Positions 10,127 to 20,109 of a DNA stretch of 64,000 nt are shown in pieces. The position numbers were made by a program, and so were the translations under genes. The notes under the pieces were generated by a model, which saw only the letters and a program-made list of their open reading frames with translations, had not been told where the DNA came from and searched no databases. Within the stretch, counting starts at the first letter, position 1. Every line of letters begins with the position of its first letter. This DNA is from Anaeromyxobacter sp. Fw109-5 (GTDB lineage Bacteria; Myxococcota; Myxococcia; Myxococcales; Anaeromyxobacteraceae), in contig NC_009675.1 in assembly GCF_000017505.1 (NCBI RefSeq), positions 4,654,501 to 4,718,500 of the forward strand, written 5' to 3'.

Positions 10127-13100
10127 GCTCGAGCACGCCGAGTTCCAGCGGGCAGCTGTTCAGCTCATCGCCGAGCGCCTCCTCGATCCGAAAGGACCGA
10201 GGCGCTTTCTACTCGCCGACGAGGTAGGGCTCGGCAAGACCATCGTGGCAAGCGGTGTCGTTCACGAGTTGCTGCGGCGTCGTCCTCGGAGCGAACTCGA
10301 TGTCGTGTACTTGTGCTCGAACGCGGAGATCGCTGAGCAGAATCGCGTGCGGCTCGACCCGAACGCAGGGCGCGCGATCCGGCGGGTTACAGAGCTCGCG
10401 TACCGGGCAGCGACCGCTCCCGGCGAGCGGGACGAGACGGCCGCGCGCAAACGGCTGCGACTGTACTCCTTCACTCCCGGGACTTCCCTCAGTGGCGGAA
10501 CAGGCCTCGCATGGGAGCGCCGGCTTCTCCTCTACCTCGTTTTCCGGGTGCTCCGTCAGGACGTTCGCTCGCCGGTATGGCGGGAATTCTTCCGCTGCGG
10601 CGCCGGCGTGGAGAACTGGATGCGCGACACGCGCTTCCGAGCTCTGTCGGTGGAGTTCAAGCGCAAGGTGTCACGAGATGTCCAGCGACTCGTTGGGGAG
10701 GAATGGCGGAAGCCCATCACCGTAGACGGAGGGGAGCTCGTCCCGGCTCGCGCTCTCGCGGAAGAGGTGGCTCGCTACCGTGACGAACCGAAGGCGCGTC
10801 GGCGGCGCAACCAGCTCGTGGCAGCGCTACGGATCGGAGTGCAACGCGTTGCGCTCGATGACCTCCGGCCCGAGCTCGTCATCCTTGATGAGGTCCAGCG
10901 CTTTCGCTCAGTGATCGACGACGCGGCCAACCTCAATTCGATCGCGGCTCGGCTGTTCCAGAACGGGGCCGCCGTCCTCATCCTGTCCGCAACTCCATAC
11001 AAGATGCTTTCGCTCGAGCACGAGGGCGCCGACCATTACCGGGAATTCCTCGACACGGTTTCCTTTCTGTACGGGACCCGCGGCCCCGCGGAGGTTCGCG
11101 AGCTCGAGGCTGACCTGGAACAGTTCCGGAAAAGACTCGAGAGCGGAGCCTTCGTTCAGGGGCACGACCCCGAGCTGCTCCGGCTCAGGATCGCAATCGA
11201 GCGGCGCCTCCGGAAAGTAATCTCGCGAACCGAGCGCAACTGGTACATTGAGGAGTTGCACAAGGGAGTCGAGGAGGTCAGGCCCGATGGGGCCGCGTTC
11301 GCGGTCCCCACAGCCGAGGAGCTCACGGATTTCGTTCGACTCCGGCGCTACCTACTCGACAAGGTCCAGACGACTCAGCACATCACCGAGTACTGGAAGT
11401 CCTGCCCGGCCCCGTTCACGTTCATGGACGCGCAGTACGTGGCCATGAAGGGGGCGCGAGGTTGCGCGAAGCCGGTCCCCGAGCGGCTGGTGGCCCCGGA
11501 ACGCGAGCTCCCGCGCCTTTCCGAGCGGAGCCTCCGGTTTCGCCTCTTGTTCGAAACGATCTTCGGAGAGCCGAAGTCGCGTTGGAAGTACCTGTGGACG
11601 CGCCCGACATACACGTACTATCGGGATGCCTTTTTCGGCGATGCCGACCCGCGCAAGGTGCTCGCCTTTTCGGGTTGGCGGTTTGTTCCCAAGGCGATCG
11701 CGCTACTTGCTAGCAATGAGGCCGAGCAACGCATTCGTCAGCACTCGCGGTGTTGGACCGACGTGGATCCGGGTGCGCTGCGGTTCACGGAGAAGGGGTC
11801 CTTCTTCGTCTTCGACGTGTGCTTCCCTTCCCCGGTGCTGGCGCAGCTCGTCGATCCGGCCGCCCTTGCGAAGGAGGGACTGACGGCAGCGCAGGTGGTT
11901 CGGCGCGCCGAAGCGGCGCTCGAGCAGACACTCCGCCAGGCTGGGGGGCAGGTCGCAGAGACGAGCGGCTCAGCGCCGTGGCAGGTGGTGGCCCGGCTCG
12001 AGCGCGCGCACGGAAGAGCCACCTTTGATGCGCTTCGGGCGTCCGTTGGCAGGCGCTCGGGCGACATCACCGAGCGGTTCGGTGAGCACGTCGATGGGTT
12101 CACATCGTGGGCCGAAGGGGACGAGCCGTTGCGGGTCTCCCGCGACCGCCTCCGCCACCTCGCGGAGATCGCCGCCTTCTCGCCGGCGGTTTCGCTGCTG
12201 CGCGCGATCTGGTCCGTGCGCCCAGAAGAGCGGGGAACGGTGGCAGCGGCGGTCGTGGACCTGTGCTTCGGCGCGCTCCGCAGCTACTTCAACAAGCGGC
12301 CCGTCCGCGCAATTATCGAGGACGCCAGCCGCGGAAGGACGTACGCGCGCGCCGTCGTCCACTACTGCGGGTTGGCACACTTTCAGGCTGTCGTCGACGA
12401 GTACCTGTACCTCGCCAAGAATGTCCTCCAGCGAGCCACCACGGAGGACCTCGCGAGCCACGTCGGGCGCGTGCTCGGAATCGGAACCGGGTCTCCGACC
12501 ATCAACGTCACGCGGCGCGTCCACGGCGCGCTCCGGTTCCACGACAAGCCGCACGTGCTCAGGTCGCATTTCGCCCTAGCATTCGGCGATGACGTGCACG
12601 GCGAGGCGGGATCAACCGACGACCAGACCACCGAGAGCCGCAAGACGGCCATCCGCGAAGCCTTCAACTCGCCATTTTGGCCGTTCGTCCTGGCCACCAC
12701 CTCGGCAGGTCAGGAAGGGCTCGACTTCCACCTCTTCTGCCGGGACATCGTCCACTGGAATCTCCCGTCCAACCCGGTCGACCTCGAGCAGCGGGAGGGG
12801 CGCATTAACCGGCGCGACGGGCTCGCTCTGCGCCGGTCGATTGCGCAGGACTGGCCGCTGGACCGTGTTGCGGCGCTCGCGCCGGATGCGGGGGAGAACC
12901 TGTGGGGCCGTGTTTTCCGCTCTATTGCCCAGCAGCCGGGCCCCCAGCGCTTCAAGCACGGGCTGTTTCCGCATTGGGTGTACGACGCGGCGGACGGGCG
13001 TTCCAAGCGGATCCGGCGGCATCTGTTCTTCTACGACAACAGCAACGACGCCGCCCGATACGCGGAGCTTAAGGAGCGGCTTGCGCTGTACCGCCTCGTA

Positions 13101-13583
13101 TTCGGGCAGCCGCGCCAGCAGGATCTTCTCGATCGAATCCAGCAGCAGATCGCGGCCGATGCAGACCTCGATCGGATTCACCGTGAGCTGACGCGGTACA
13201 TGATCAATCTCTCGCCGATGCGGGAAAAGGCGGCGCACGAACGGGCGCGACAGGAGGCGCTCGCGCTCCTTGGGCGGCCCGCGTCACTCGAGGAGCTCGT
13301 TGCGCATGTCGAGCGTCTCGAGACAGAGCGCGGAGCCGAGCTGGAGGACGTCCGTATCCACATCGCGAGCCTAAAGAACGTGGTCCGGAGCTATCTCGCT
13401 GGAATCCAGCAGTCACGGCACTCAGTCGAATCCGCCGTGTACGCGCTGAGCTACCTGCGCGATCCGTACGATGTCATCTTCGACGCGCACATGGGGCTTG
13501 GCCTCGAGGACGACTGCAAGTTGCTGCTCGCGGTAGCGCAGCGAATCTTCGGGAGAACGCATCCGGGCGAGAGACAGGCATGA
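10119..13583 (+). CDS. SNF2-like superfamily-2 helicase
   Basis: 1154 residues from a TTG at 10119, with a strong ribosome site (GGAGG six to eight bases upstream) inside the end of the PLD gene. Motif I is ADEVGLGKTIVASG at residues ~33-46, the Walker B variant is LDEVQRF near 256 (DEVQ rather than DEAH), and motif III is LSATPYKM near 289. The C-terminal RecA-like lobe has GQEGLDFHLFCRDIVHWNLP and VDLEQREGRINR around 865-900. A ~500-residue insert separates the lobes. The protein closes the three-gene plus-strand operon and runs convergently into the next gene 14 bases away. Likely the motor of an uncharacterised DUF6361/PLD/helicase defence unit. Confidence 0.85.
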   Translation: MAELEHAEFQRAAVQLIAERLLDPKGPRRFLLADEVGLGKTIVASGVVHELLRRRPRSELDVVYLCSNAEIAEQNRVRLDPNAGRAIRRVTELAYRAATAPGERDETAARKRLRLYSFTPGTSLSGGTGLAWERRLLLYLVFRVLRQDVRSPVWREFFRCGAGVENWMRDTRFRALSVEFKRKVSRDVQRLVGEEWRKPITVDGGELVPARALAEEVARYRDEPKARRRRNQLVAALRIGVQRVALDDLRPELVILDEVQRFRSVIDDAANLNSIAARLFQNGAAVLILSATPYKMLSLEHEGADHYREFLDTVSFLYGTRGPAEVRELEADLEQFRKRLESGAFVQGHDPELLRLRIAIERRLRKVISRTERNWYIEELHKGVEEVRPDGAAFAVPTAEELTDFVRLRRYLLDKVQTTQHITEYWKSCPAPFTFMDAQYVAMKGARGCAKPVPERLVAPERELPRLSERSLRFRLLFETIFGEPKSRWKYLWTRPTYTYYRDAFFGDADPRKVLAFSGWRFVPKAIALLASNEAEQRIRQHSRCWTDVDPGALRFTEKGSFFVFDVCFPSPVLAQLVDPAALAKEGLTAAQVVRRAEAALEQTLRQAGGQVAETSGSAPWQVVARLERAHGRATFDALRASVGRRSGDITERFGEHVDGFTSWAEGDEPLRVSRDRLRHLAEIAAFSPAVSLLRAIWSVRPEERGTVAAAVVDLCFGALRSYFNKRPVRAIIEDASRGRTYARAVVHYCGLAHFQAVVDEYLYLAKNVLQRATTEDLASHVGRVLGIGTGSPTINVTRRVHGALRFHDKPHVLRSHFALAFGDDVHGEAGSTDDQTTESRKTAIREAFNSPFWPFVLATTSAGQEGLDFHLFCRDIVHWNLPSNPVDLEQREGRINRRDGLALRRSIAQDWPLDRVAALAPDAGENLWGRVFRSIAQQPGPQRFKHGLFPHWVYDAADGRSKRIRRHLFFYDNSNDAARYAELKERLALYRLVFGQPRQQDLLDRIQQQIAADADLDRIHRELTRYMINLSPMREKAAHERARQEALALLGRPASLEELVAHVERLETERGAELEDVRIHIASLKNVVRSYLAGIQQSRHSVESAVYALSYLRDPYDVIFDAHMGLGLEDDCKLLLAVAQRIFGRTHPGERQA

Positions 13584-13597
13584 ACTGGATAGGCGGC

Positions 13598-16500
13598 TCA
13601 CACCAACATCAACGCCCACCCCGTATCGATCCACCTCGTCGATCCCTTCGGCGTTCCCTCGAGGTAGCGCACCCGGTTCACGCGAGCCTCGTCGAGCACG
13701 CCGCCGTTCGCCGCGACATCGTCCTTCGCGACGAGGCACCACGCGACGTCGGTGAGCGACACCGTTCGCTCGGCGAACCCGCCCTCTCCGCCGTCGATGC
13801 GCAGACCGCCCTTTGGCGCGAGGCCGAGGACGCGCATGCGCCTGCCGTTGCGCTCGAGCCAGCCGTCCCGTTTGCGCGACTCCGCGAGCGCCGCCTCGAC
13901 GCACGAGGCGGCGCGCTCCAGCGCACCCGCGGGCAGCCGCCGCGACGCACTGCGGCCGGCGCCCAGCGCACGCCAGGCCTCGAAGTGCACGTCCGGAATG
14001 GCCCACGCGGTCTCGGCGTCGTTCCACCGCCCGACACCGAGGTAGCGCCAGGAGTCCGCGTCGACTCGCCCCAGCACGAACGCCGTCTCGCCGGGCCTGC
14101 GGTCCGGGACCCGGACGGCGACGCGGTCGGGTGCAGCCAGCGAGCCGGTGCCCTCCGCAACGACGAACAGGTGCCCCTCGACGCGCCCGGTGCGTGGCTC
14201 GCCGTCGATGCCGAACCACTTCCGCAGCTCGGCGGGTCCGAGCTTCTCGCCGACGGGCGGCGCAAGCGACTCCGGCCGCACGGTCTCGACGAGGCGTGCG
14301 ACCGGCGTTGTCTCCGCCGTCGCGTCGAATGACTCCGCCGCGGAATTGTCGGACCGCAGCCGCCAGCGGCCATCCTCCTGGACGACGCGCTTCACCTGGT
14401 AAGCATGGTCCCCGCCGATGCCGGTCTGGAGCAGCGCGATTCGGCCCTCCATCGCACCCAGGCCCACGCCACGCGCGAGCCGGAACACGAGCCAGTCGCC
14501 GTCGTGGATTGGGTTCGAGCCGCCGTCCATCGAGTCGCCCGCCGCGCGCACCGCGAACAGGTCGGCACCCGTCGCGTTCACGGGTAGGCGCACCTCCTCG
14601 GCCTCGGGCGCGCTCGCTATCGCGCCGTCCGCCGCCCCCGCAGCGGCGCGCAGCGTCGGGAACGCGACCACGTTGCCTCGGCGCGGCAACTCGATAACTT
14701 GCCCCGCCGGCTCCACCCACCAGCCGTCCGGCGACCTGTAGAACCGGACGCGGAATGCCGTCCCGGGTCTGCCCGCCGAAGGTCCGAACCAGCGGCGCAT
14801 CAGGTCGGGCAGCTCGTTGCGATCGGAGCCGACCGGGCGCGCCACGTTGCAGAACTCGCGCATGAGCCGGAATCGCCACGGCCGGCCATCCTGCACGCGA
14901 ACTTCGAGCTCTCCTGAGGGCACGTCGGGGCGCGCGGTCCGCGACGGGAGCTTCAGAATCGGATCGCGCTTGTTCCACAGGACCTTGCACTCGAACGCAT
15001 CGCCGGCGGCCTCGGCCTCCCCGCGGCGGCGGTACTGCGCAAGGCGATAGTCGACGATCTCGCGCGTCATCTCCGCAAACGTGTCGTCGAGGCCTGCGGG
15101 AATCGGCAGGCGCGATACGAACCGCTCGCTCTCCACTCGGAACCAGCGCCCGGCCCGGTCGGCGGTCCCGGCCCACGCGGCGATCGGGTTCTTGCGCCAG
15201 TATGCGCGCCACTCCGGCGAACCGCCGTCCTCGGCCTCTTTGACGCCTTCCACATCTCGGACCAGCTCGGGAGAGCGCGCGAGCACCTCGTGGCTGCGCC
15301 GCGCGAGGTCGGCGAGCGGCATGCCGTCGCGCAGCGCCTCCGCCTCGACGAGCACCTCGAGTGTCACCATTTTGAAGCACTTCGTCATCGCGGTGGTCTC
15401 GAGCTCGCGGAACCAGTCGCGCGCGGCCTCGAGCGTGCGCGCCTCGTCAGCGGTGAGGTGACCCTCCCCCGCGACGAACTCGAACCAGCTGCTGTGCGCC
15501 GTCCTCAGCGTGCCCGGCGCATAACCCATGCGGAAGAGCTCGCCGATGGTCGGCCGTTCACCCCGCGCCGCAAAGAGTTCGCGATAGACGCGCTGCACCT
15601 CGCTGCCGCCGGTCGGGAGGAGTTTCCTGAGAAGCTCCACCGCCTCGAGCTCCACGTCCACCGAACATCCCGTCGGCAGTTCGGCAGCGCCCGTCTCGAG
15701 GAATGCCGCCAGCCCCACCTTGGCATCCGTGAAGGACAGGAGCGTCCGGACGTGGTCCAGGAACACGCGGTGGTTCCCGACGAAGTCGATGACGATGAGC
15801 TCGTTCTTGCCTTCGGCGACGCGGAGCCCGCGGCCGAGCTGCTGTAGGAAGACCACCGGCGACTCGGTCGGCCGCAGCATGACGACGCGGTCCACCAACG
15901 GGACGTCGACGCCCTCGTTGAAGAGGTCCACGGCGCAAACCGCGTCGAGCTCGCCGGCGGCGAGCTTGCGCAGCGCCTCCTCGCGATCCGCGGACCCGGG
16001 CTGCGAGTGGACGGCGACAACCCGCACGCCGCGCGCGGCGAGCCACTGCTGGACGTACTCGACGTGCGCAATCGACGCGCAGAACACGAGCGAGCGCGTC
16101 CCGCTGTGCTCGCCCCATGCATCCCAGAGCCGCTCCATACGGCGGTCGGTCTGGACCGCCGTCGCGAGCGCCTCCGAATCGAACCGCCGGTTTCTCCAGG
16201 GGATGTTCGCGTAATCGACGACGTCCTTCAGGCCGAAGTACGAGAAGGGCACGAGCCGCCCGGTCACGATTCCGACATCGAGACCGGCACGGAACGCGAG
16301 GTGGTCGTCGAAGAGCCCGAGGACATCGCCCTCGTCGGCGCGGTCCGGCGTCGCCGTGAGCCCGAGCAGGAATCCAGGGTTCAGGCGGGCGAGAATTCGC
16401 CGGTAGCTCGCCGCGTCGGCGTGGTGGACCTCGTCGACGACGACGTAGTCGAAGCGGTGCGATGCGAGTCCGTCGAGGTGTTCGGCGCGCGACAGTTTCT

Positions 16501-17783
16501 GAACGGACGCAAGGACGAGGTCGGCGTCGAGCTCCGAACGGTCCTCGGCGAACCAGCCGATGCGGAGTTCCGGGATGCGCCGCCGCAGAACCCGCCGGAA
16601 CGTCTCGGCCGCTTGCGCGAGCAGCTCGCGGCGGTGCGCGAGAAAGAGGACGCGGATCGGCGCCCCACGTTCGAGGAGAAACGCCTCGGCATCGAGCGCA
16701 GCGAACAACGTCTTGCCGAGGCCCGTCGCCATCACGACCAGCGCGCGCCGGTGCTGCTCCGCGCGGCTCGCCGCGAGCGCTGCCAGGGCGTCCTGCTGCA
16801 CCTCGTGCGGCTCGGGTGGTGCGGGCAACGCCTCGTCGTCGGACTCGCCGGGCGGCGGAGGCAGAGCCGTCTTGCGCGCGCGAGCGGCGTAGCTGGCGAC
16901 CCAGTCCAGGGTGAGGGCTCGCGCTCTGGCCCACAGCGCCTCGAACTCGTTCTTCGTCCGGTCGTACGCGGCGGGGTCGGTCGCGCGGTCGACGCGCAGG
17001 TTCCATTCGACGCCGCTCACGAGTGCGGACTCGGAGACGTTCGAAGACCCGACGAACGCGACCGCAACCCGCGGTCCCTCGAACTGCCACGATTTCGGAT
17101 GGAACGAGCGCGTACGCCCCGGCAGCCGCTCGCACTCGATGATGCGCGCCTGGAACCCCGGTGCGTGCGCGCCTTCCCAGTCGAGCATTCGGCTCAACGC
17201 CTCCGCCTGGGTGATCGCGAGGTAGTCGCCGGTGACGAACCGAACGCGCGAGCCGCGGGCGATCGCCGACGAGATGAGGTCGTGGAGCCGATCAAGACCG
17301 CTGTCCTGCACGAAGGCGGCGACGACCGCGACGTCGGTTGCTCGCGCGAACAGCGGTGTGAGGTGCGCAAGAAACGGGTCCGCCTCGCTCCCGACGGCGA
17401 GCGGCGCGATGGCTTCCTTCCGGTAGTTCCCCTTCCACGGGATGACGTGCCGCACGCCGCCGCGGGGACCGTCCATGTCACCGCGGTATCGCGGGATGAC
17501 GTGGACGTGCAGGTGCATCACCGTCTGGCCCGCCGCCTCGCCGGCGTTGAAGCCGACGTTATAGCCGTCGGGACGAGGGTCCTGCGCGTCGAGGTCGCGC
17601 TTCACGACCTCGACGAGGGTCGAGAATCGCCTCCTGCTCCTCACGCGTTGCCTCGAACCAGGTCGCAACAGGGCGCTTCGTGATGACGAGTGTGTGCCCC
17701 GGGGAGACCGGGAACGCGTCGCGGATCGCGAAGGCGAGCGAGTTGGCAGCGACGCGCAGAGCTGAGTCGAACGGGGAGGTCAT
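13598..17783 (-). CDS. HIT-PLD-helicase-S24 peptidase fusion, frameshifted in the HIT domain
   Basis: The main open frame encodes 1356 residues (17668 to 13598). It contains the HIT triad MHLHVHVIP (51-59), a PLD half-site HPKSWQF (190) with GSSNVSES, helicase motifs TGLGKT (315-320) and DEVHH (412-416), then QQLGRGLRV (motif VI), a DUF3427-like region, and an S24/LexA-type module with GDSMDGG near 1046 and a downstream YQVKRV (Ser-Lys dyad). The HIT N-terminus (MTSPFDSAL to EEQEAILD) lies in another frame starting at an ATG at 17783. An extra G in the GGG at 17618-17620 breaks the join: removing it restores ILDLVEVVKRDLDAQ. The gene is either damaged or the base is a sequencing error. Convergent with the helicase at 10119. 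Confidence 0.8.
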
Positions 17784-17966
17784 CGAGTGGCGGGCATTGT
17801 CGCACGGCAGCGGACAGCGGGTGTCCGTCGCCGTGCTACGTTTACCGCTCACCGCAGGAACCCCTGGCCGCCCATTTCAAATCGGCAGATCCGAGCCACT
17901 GCCGGCGTGACCACTCCCGCACCTTCAGCGCCCCGGACAGCCGTGACACTCGAGGGAGACTTCTCG

Positions 17967-18361
17967 ATGCGTTCGCCTCCGCTCAGCTTTGGCGTCGACG
18001 GCTGCAAGGGCGGGTGGATCGCGGCCAACGCCTCGGACCTCTCGAGCACGCCTCGATTCGTCCTCTTCGAGCGGTTCTCGGACCTTGCCGCCGCCGTGAG
18101 CGACACGGGCACCCTCGCGCTCGTCGACATTCCGATCGAACTCACAGACGGAGCCCGCGCCTGCGACGGCGCGGCCCGGAAGCTCCTCGGCCTACGCCGA
18201 GCGTGCAGCGTCTTCACACCGCCGTGATGACCCCAACGCTGCAGCGGCACGTGCGTGAGGCGCATCCCGAGTGCGCCTTCGCCGCCCTGAACCCTAATGG
18301 AACGGGTCTTGCGGAGAAGACGTCCTCCAACGGAAGGCGGCGCCAGGCCGCCGCTACTTGA
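17967..18361 (+). pseudogene. DUF429 predicted nuclease, internally deleted and frameshifted
   Basis: An ATG at 17967 with GGGAG upstream opens a frame typical of DUF429: FGVDGCKGGWIAA, then LVDIPIELTD, CDGAARKLLGLRR and SVFTPP, stopping at 18227. The expected later block, QRHVREAHPECAFAALN, follows at once in another frame (18228-18361). Intact family members have a longer middle, so roughly 50 residues appear deleted between the two pieces and the ends are out of frame. The gene therefore looks dead. It sits between the giant helicase fusion and the TIR/QueC operon, with its 3' end overlapping the last gene of that operon by a few bases. Confidence 0.7.
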
Positions 18362-18830
18362 GAGCATCAGCAAGCTTCGACCACGGCACCACGGCAATAC
18401 GATTCTCCGTCACCGCGGCCGGCAACTGCCTAGGGGCCCGCTTTCCAACATGCACGGCCACAACCTTCTTGCCACGCTCGAGACTTTCCCGAATTTCCCA
18501 GTCGACCCACCTACTGCGATGCGTTGCTGAGGAGACGAAGACAACAGTCACAGAGGACTGCGCGATCCGCTCACCGATCTTTTGGCGAATATAATCTGCA
18601 CGCGAACTATCAAACGGCTCCTGGACAGACCAATCGTTAAACTCTATATCCGATCGCTCGCTCTGCGCTTGCCCCCGCAGCAAGTTCACCTCATTGATGT
18701 CTTCGTACGCAAAGCTCAAAAACACGTTGCGCCGCGCGGTCTCTGCTCGTCGCAATTCCTCTCGAGCCTTGTCCACGAGGGGCCTGATGTCGCCCAGTGT
18801 CGAACGACCTGAACCACCACCACCGCCCAT
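18354..18830 (-). CDS. Small ThsB-like TIR protein with poly-glycine N-terminus
   Basis: 158 residues from the ATG at 18830, preceded by GAGAGGGG eight bases upstream and placed two bases after the QueC stop. The protein begins MGGGGGSGRSTLGD, then a short charged helix (15-32). A TIR fold of the ThsB/DUF1863 type follows: VFLSFAYED (36-44), then SSVTVVFVSSATHRSRWVDW and EIRESLERG with a candidate catalytic Glu at 112. By family it could cleave NAD or make a cyclic-ADPR-like signal. The last gene of the TIR-TGT/OGG/QueC operon. The glycine run at the very N-terminus is unusual for TIR proteins and could serve as a conjugation acceptor (inference). Confidence 0.82.
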   Translation of the reverse strand: MGGGGGSGRSTLGDIRPLVDKAREELRRAETARRNVFLSFAYEDINEVNLLRGQAQSERSDIEFNDWSVQEPFDSSRADYIRQKIGERIAQSSVTVVFVSSATHRSRWVDWEIRESLERGKKVVAVHVGKRAPRQLPAAVTENRIAVVPWSKLADALK

Positions 18831-18832
18831 AT

Positions 18833-19420
18833 CTACCCCTCTCTCGGATACTGGCGGCACGCCACGCATGCGCCGCATGGCGTAGCCGTACCGGCATGAC
18901 AGGAGTGAGCGCCCACGACATTGTACTCTTGCGCGAGGCGAAGTACGTCCACCTTAGAGAAGTGCATCATGGGCGCGAGAACAACGAACGGCACCCCCAT
19001 GCAGTTACTGATCAGGTGCTCGGCCTCTTGCACGAAGGATCGTGTCTGGTCAGGGAACAAGGCGTAGCGCTCATCGAGAAGTCCGATCGCGACGGCACGG
19101 GCACTTCGCTTGTAAGCATATGCTGCCGCAGTAAGAAGAAACAGCAGGTTGCGCCCGGGCAAAAACGCATCGTCGAACAGGCGCATACTCTTGTCCGTGA
19201 GCCCCGATGGAATCAGTCGGCCGTACCCAGGGAGTTTGGCAACCGCGGGCCGAGGAAGCTGATGAGCCCTAAACACACGACGGCACGCTGTTAACTCAGC
19301 GGATCGACTGCGTTGCCCGTAATCGATGAACAGGGGGTGCTGCTCAAGCCCCTCTTCCCGAATAAGAATCGACATCACTGCGGAGTCCAGCCCACCGGAC
19401 ACCAACGGAACCACGCTCAC
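18833..19420 (-). CDS. QueC-like (Cap9-type) 7-cyano-7-deazaguanine synthase family
   Basis: 195 residues from a GTG at 19420 that overlaps the glycosylase stop (GTGA). QueC hallmarks are visible: PP-loop SGGLDSA (8-14) for ATP, FIDYGQRS (31-38), FLPGRN (86-91), and a C-terminal Cys cluster at 174, 182, 185 and 188 (CGACVAC) that would bind zinc. Housekeeping QueC converts carboxy-deazaguanine to preQ0 and is around 230 residues; this copy is shorter and sits among TIR, TGT-like and glycosylase genes. That matches Cap9 of type IV CBASS and the QueC of other defence systems rather than a queuosine pathway gene. No queD, queE or queF is nearby. Confidence 0.85.
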   Translation of the reverse strand: MSVVPLVSGGLDSAVMSILIREEGLEQHPLFIDYGQRSRSAELTACRRVFRAHQLPRPAVAKLPGYGRLIPSGLTDKSMRLFDDAFLPGRNLLFLLTAAAYAYKRSARAVAIGLLDERYALFPDQTRSFVQEAEHLISNCMGVPFVVLAPMMHFSKVDVLRLAQEYNVVGAHSCHAGTATPCGACVACRQYPREG

Positions 19421-20109
19421 GACATGCTCTCGGAACGGGCCGCGGTCATCACAATCCACACGGCCCAATCTAGGTACCCGATGGGCCACCCAATCGTTGC
19501 GGCGTAACTGCGCAGAGACCGCTCAAGCTCGAGGTACTTGCGGTAGGTCAGGACAGCATCGAGCGGGTGCGCTGTAACCCTCAGCGCATTACTGTACCGC
19601 AGCAGATGGCGATCCAATATGGCGAGCTCGAACGAAGCCCCAATGTTCCGCAGGAACATGCTCGCCTGCTTAGGGCCAAACCCGCTAACCTGGTGCATTA
19701 CGCAGCTACGGCGCACTTCGGGTTCTTCCTTCGACTCGAGGAGACCACGCAAGCCGTCGGCTCGTGCTGCGATGCGACGGAACGTAGTAGCGAGCTGTTC
19801 CGCTCGCGTTCGCGGAAAGCGATACCGGCGCGCTCGTCCGTTCAGACAAATCGGCTCAGTGAGCGCTCGCTCCAGAAGCCGTTCGTAGTCGCGCTGGCGC
19901 GGCTCCAAAAGGGACCGCTCGAGCAGCCGGGTCGCAGCGGCATCCGCCAGCGCGTAAGGCACTTGACTGCTAAGGACGCACCGGGCGAGTTCAAGACGAA
20001 GGTCGGACTCACCCCACATATCGCGAGGCCGCCTGCGGACCCGAGTCTCGATGTCCGGGCAGATCGCAAGAACAGCGCGTTCAAGTGACATGGCTAGCAC
20101 GGACCTCAC
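19417..20109 (-). CDS. Ogg2-like HhH-GPD N-glycosylase/DNA lyase (Cap11-type)
   Basis: 230 residues from a GTG at 20109 that overlaps the TIR-TGT stop (GTGA), with GGAGG seven bases upstream. The helix-hairpin-helix is VSGFGPKQASMFLRNIG at 141-157, with the expected catalytic Lys at 147, and the catalytic Asp lies in AILDRHLLR (D166). This is the Ogg2/AGOG-like arrangement used to excise 8-oxoguanine. In type IV CBASS the OGG-like protein is Cap11. Position between a TGT-like and a QueC-like gene suggests it recognises a modified guanine, perhaps a deazaguanine, in nucleic acid or in a conjugate. That is inference; the fold and residues are seen. Confidence 0.83.
   Translation of the reverse strand: MRSVLAMSLERAVLAICPDIETRVRRRPRDMWGESDLRLELARCVLSSQVPYALADAAATRLLERSLLEPRQRDYERLLERALTEPICLNGRARRYRFPRTRAEQLATTFRRIAARADGLRGLLESKEEPEVRRSCVMHQVSGFGPKQASMFLRNIGASFELAILDRHLLRYSNALRVTAHPLDAVLTYRKYLELERSLRSYAATIGWPIGYLDWAVWIVMTAARSESMS

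Noticed and set aside
18833-19420. QueC as a housekeeping queuosine gene
   Set aside because: No other queuosine genes are nearby, the protein is short, and it is locked in an operon with TIR, TGT-like and OGG genes.
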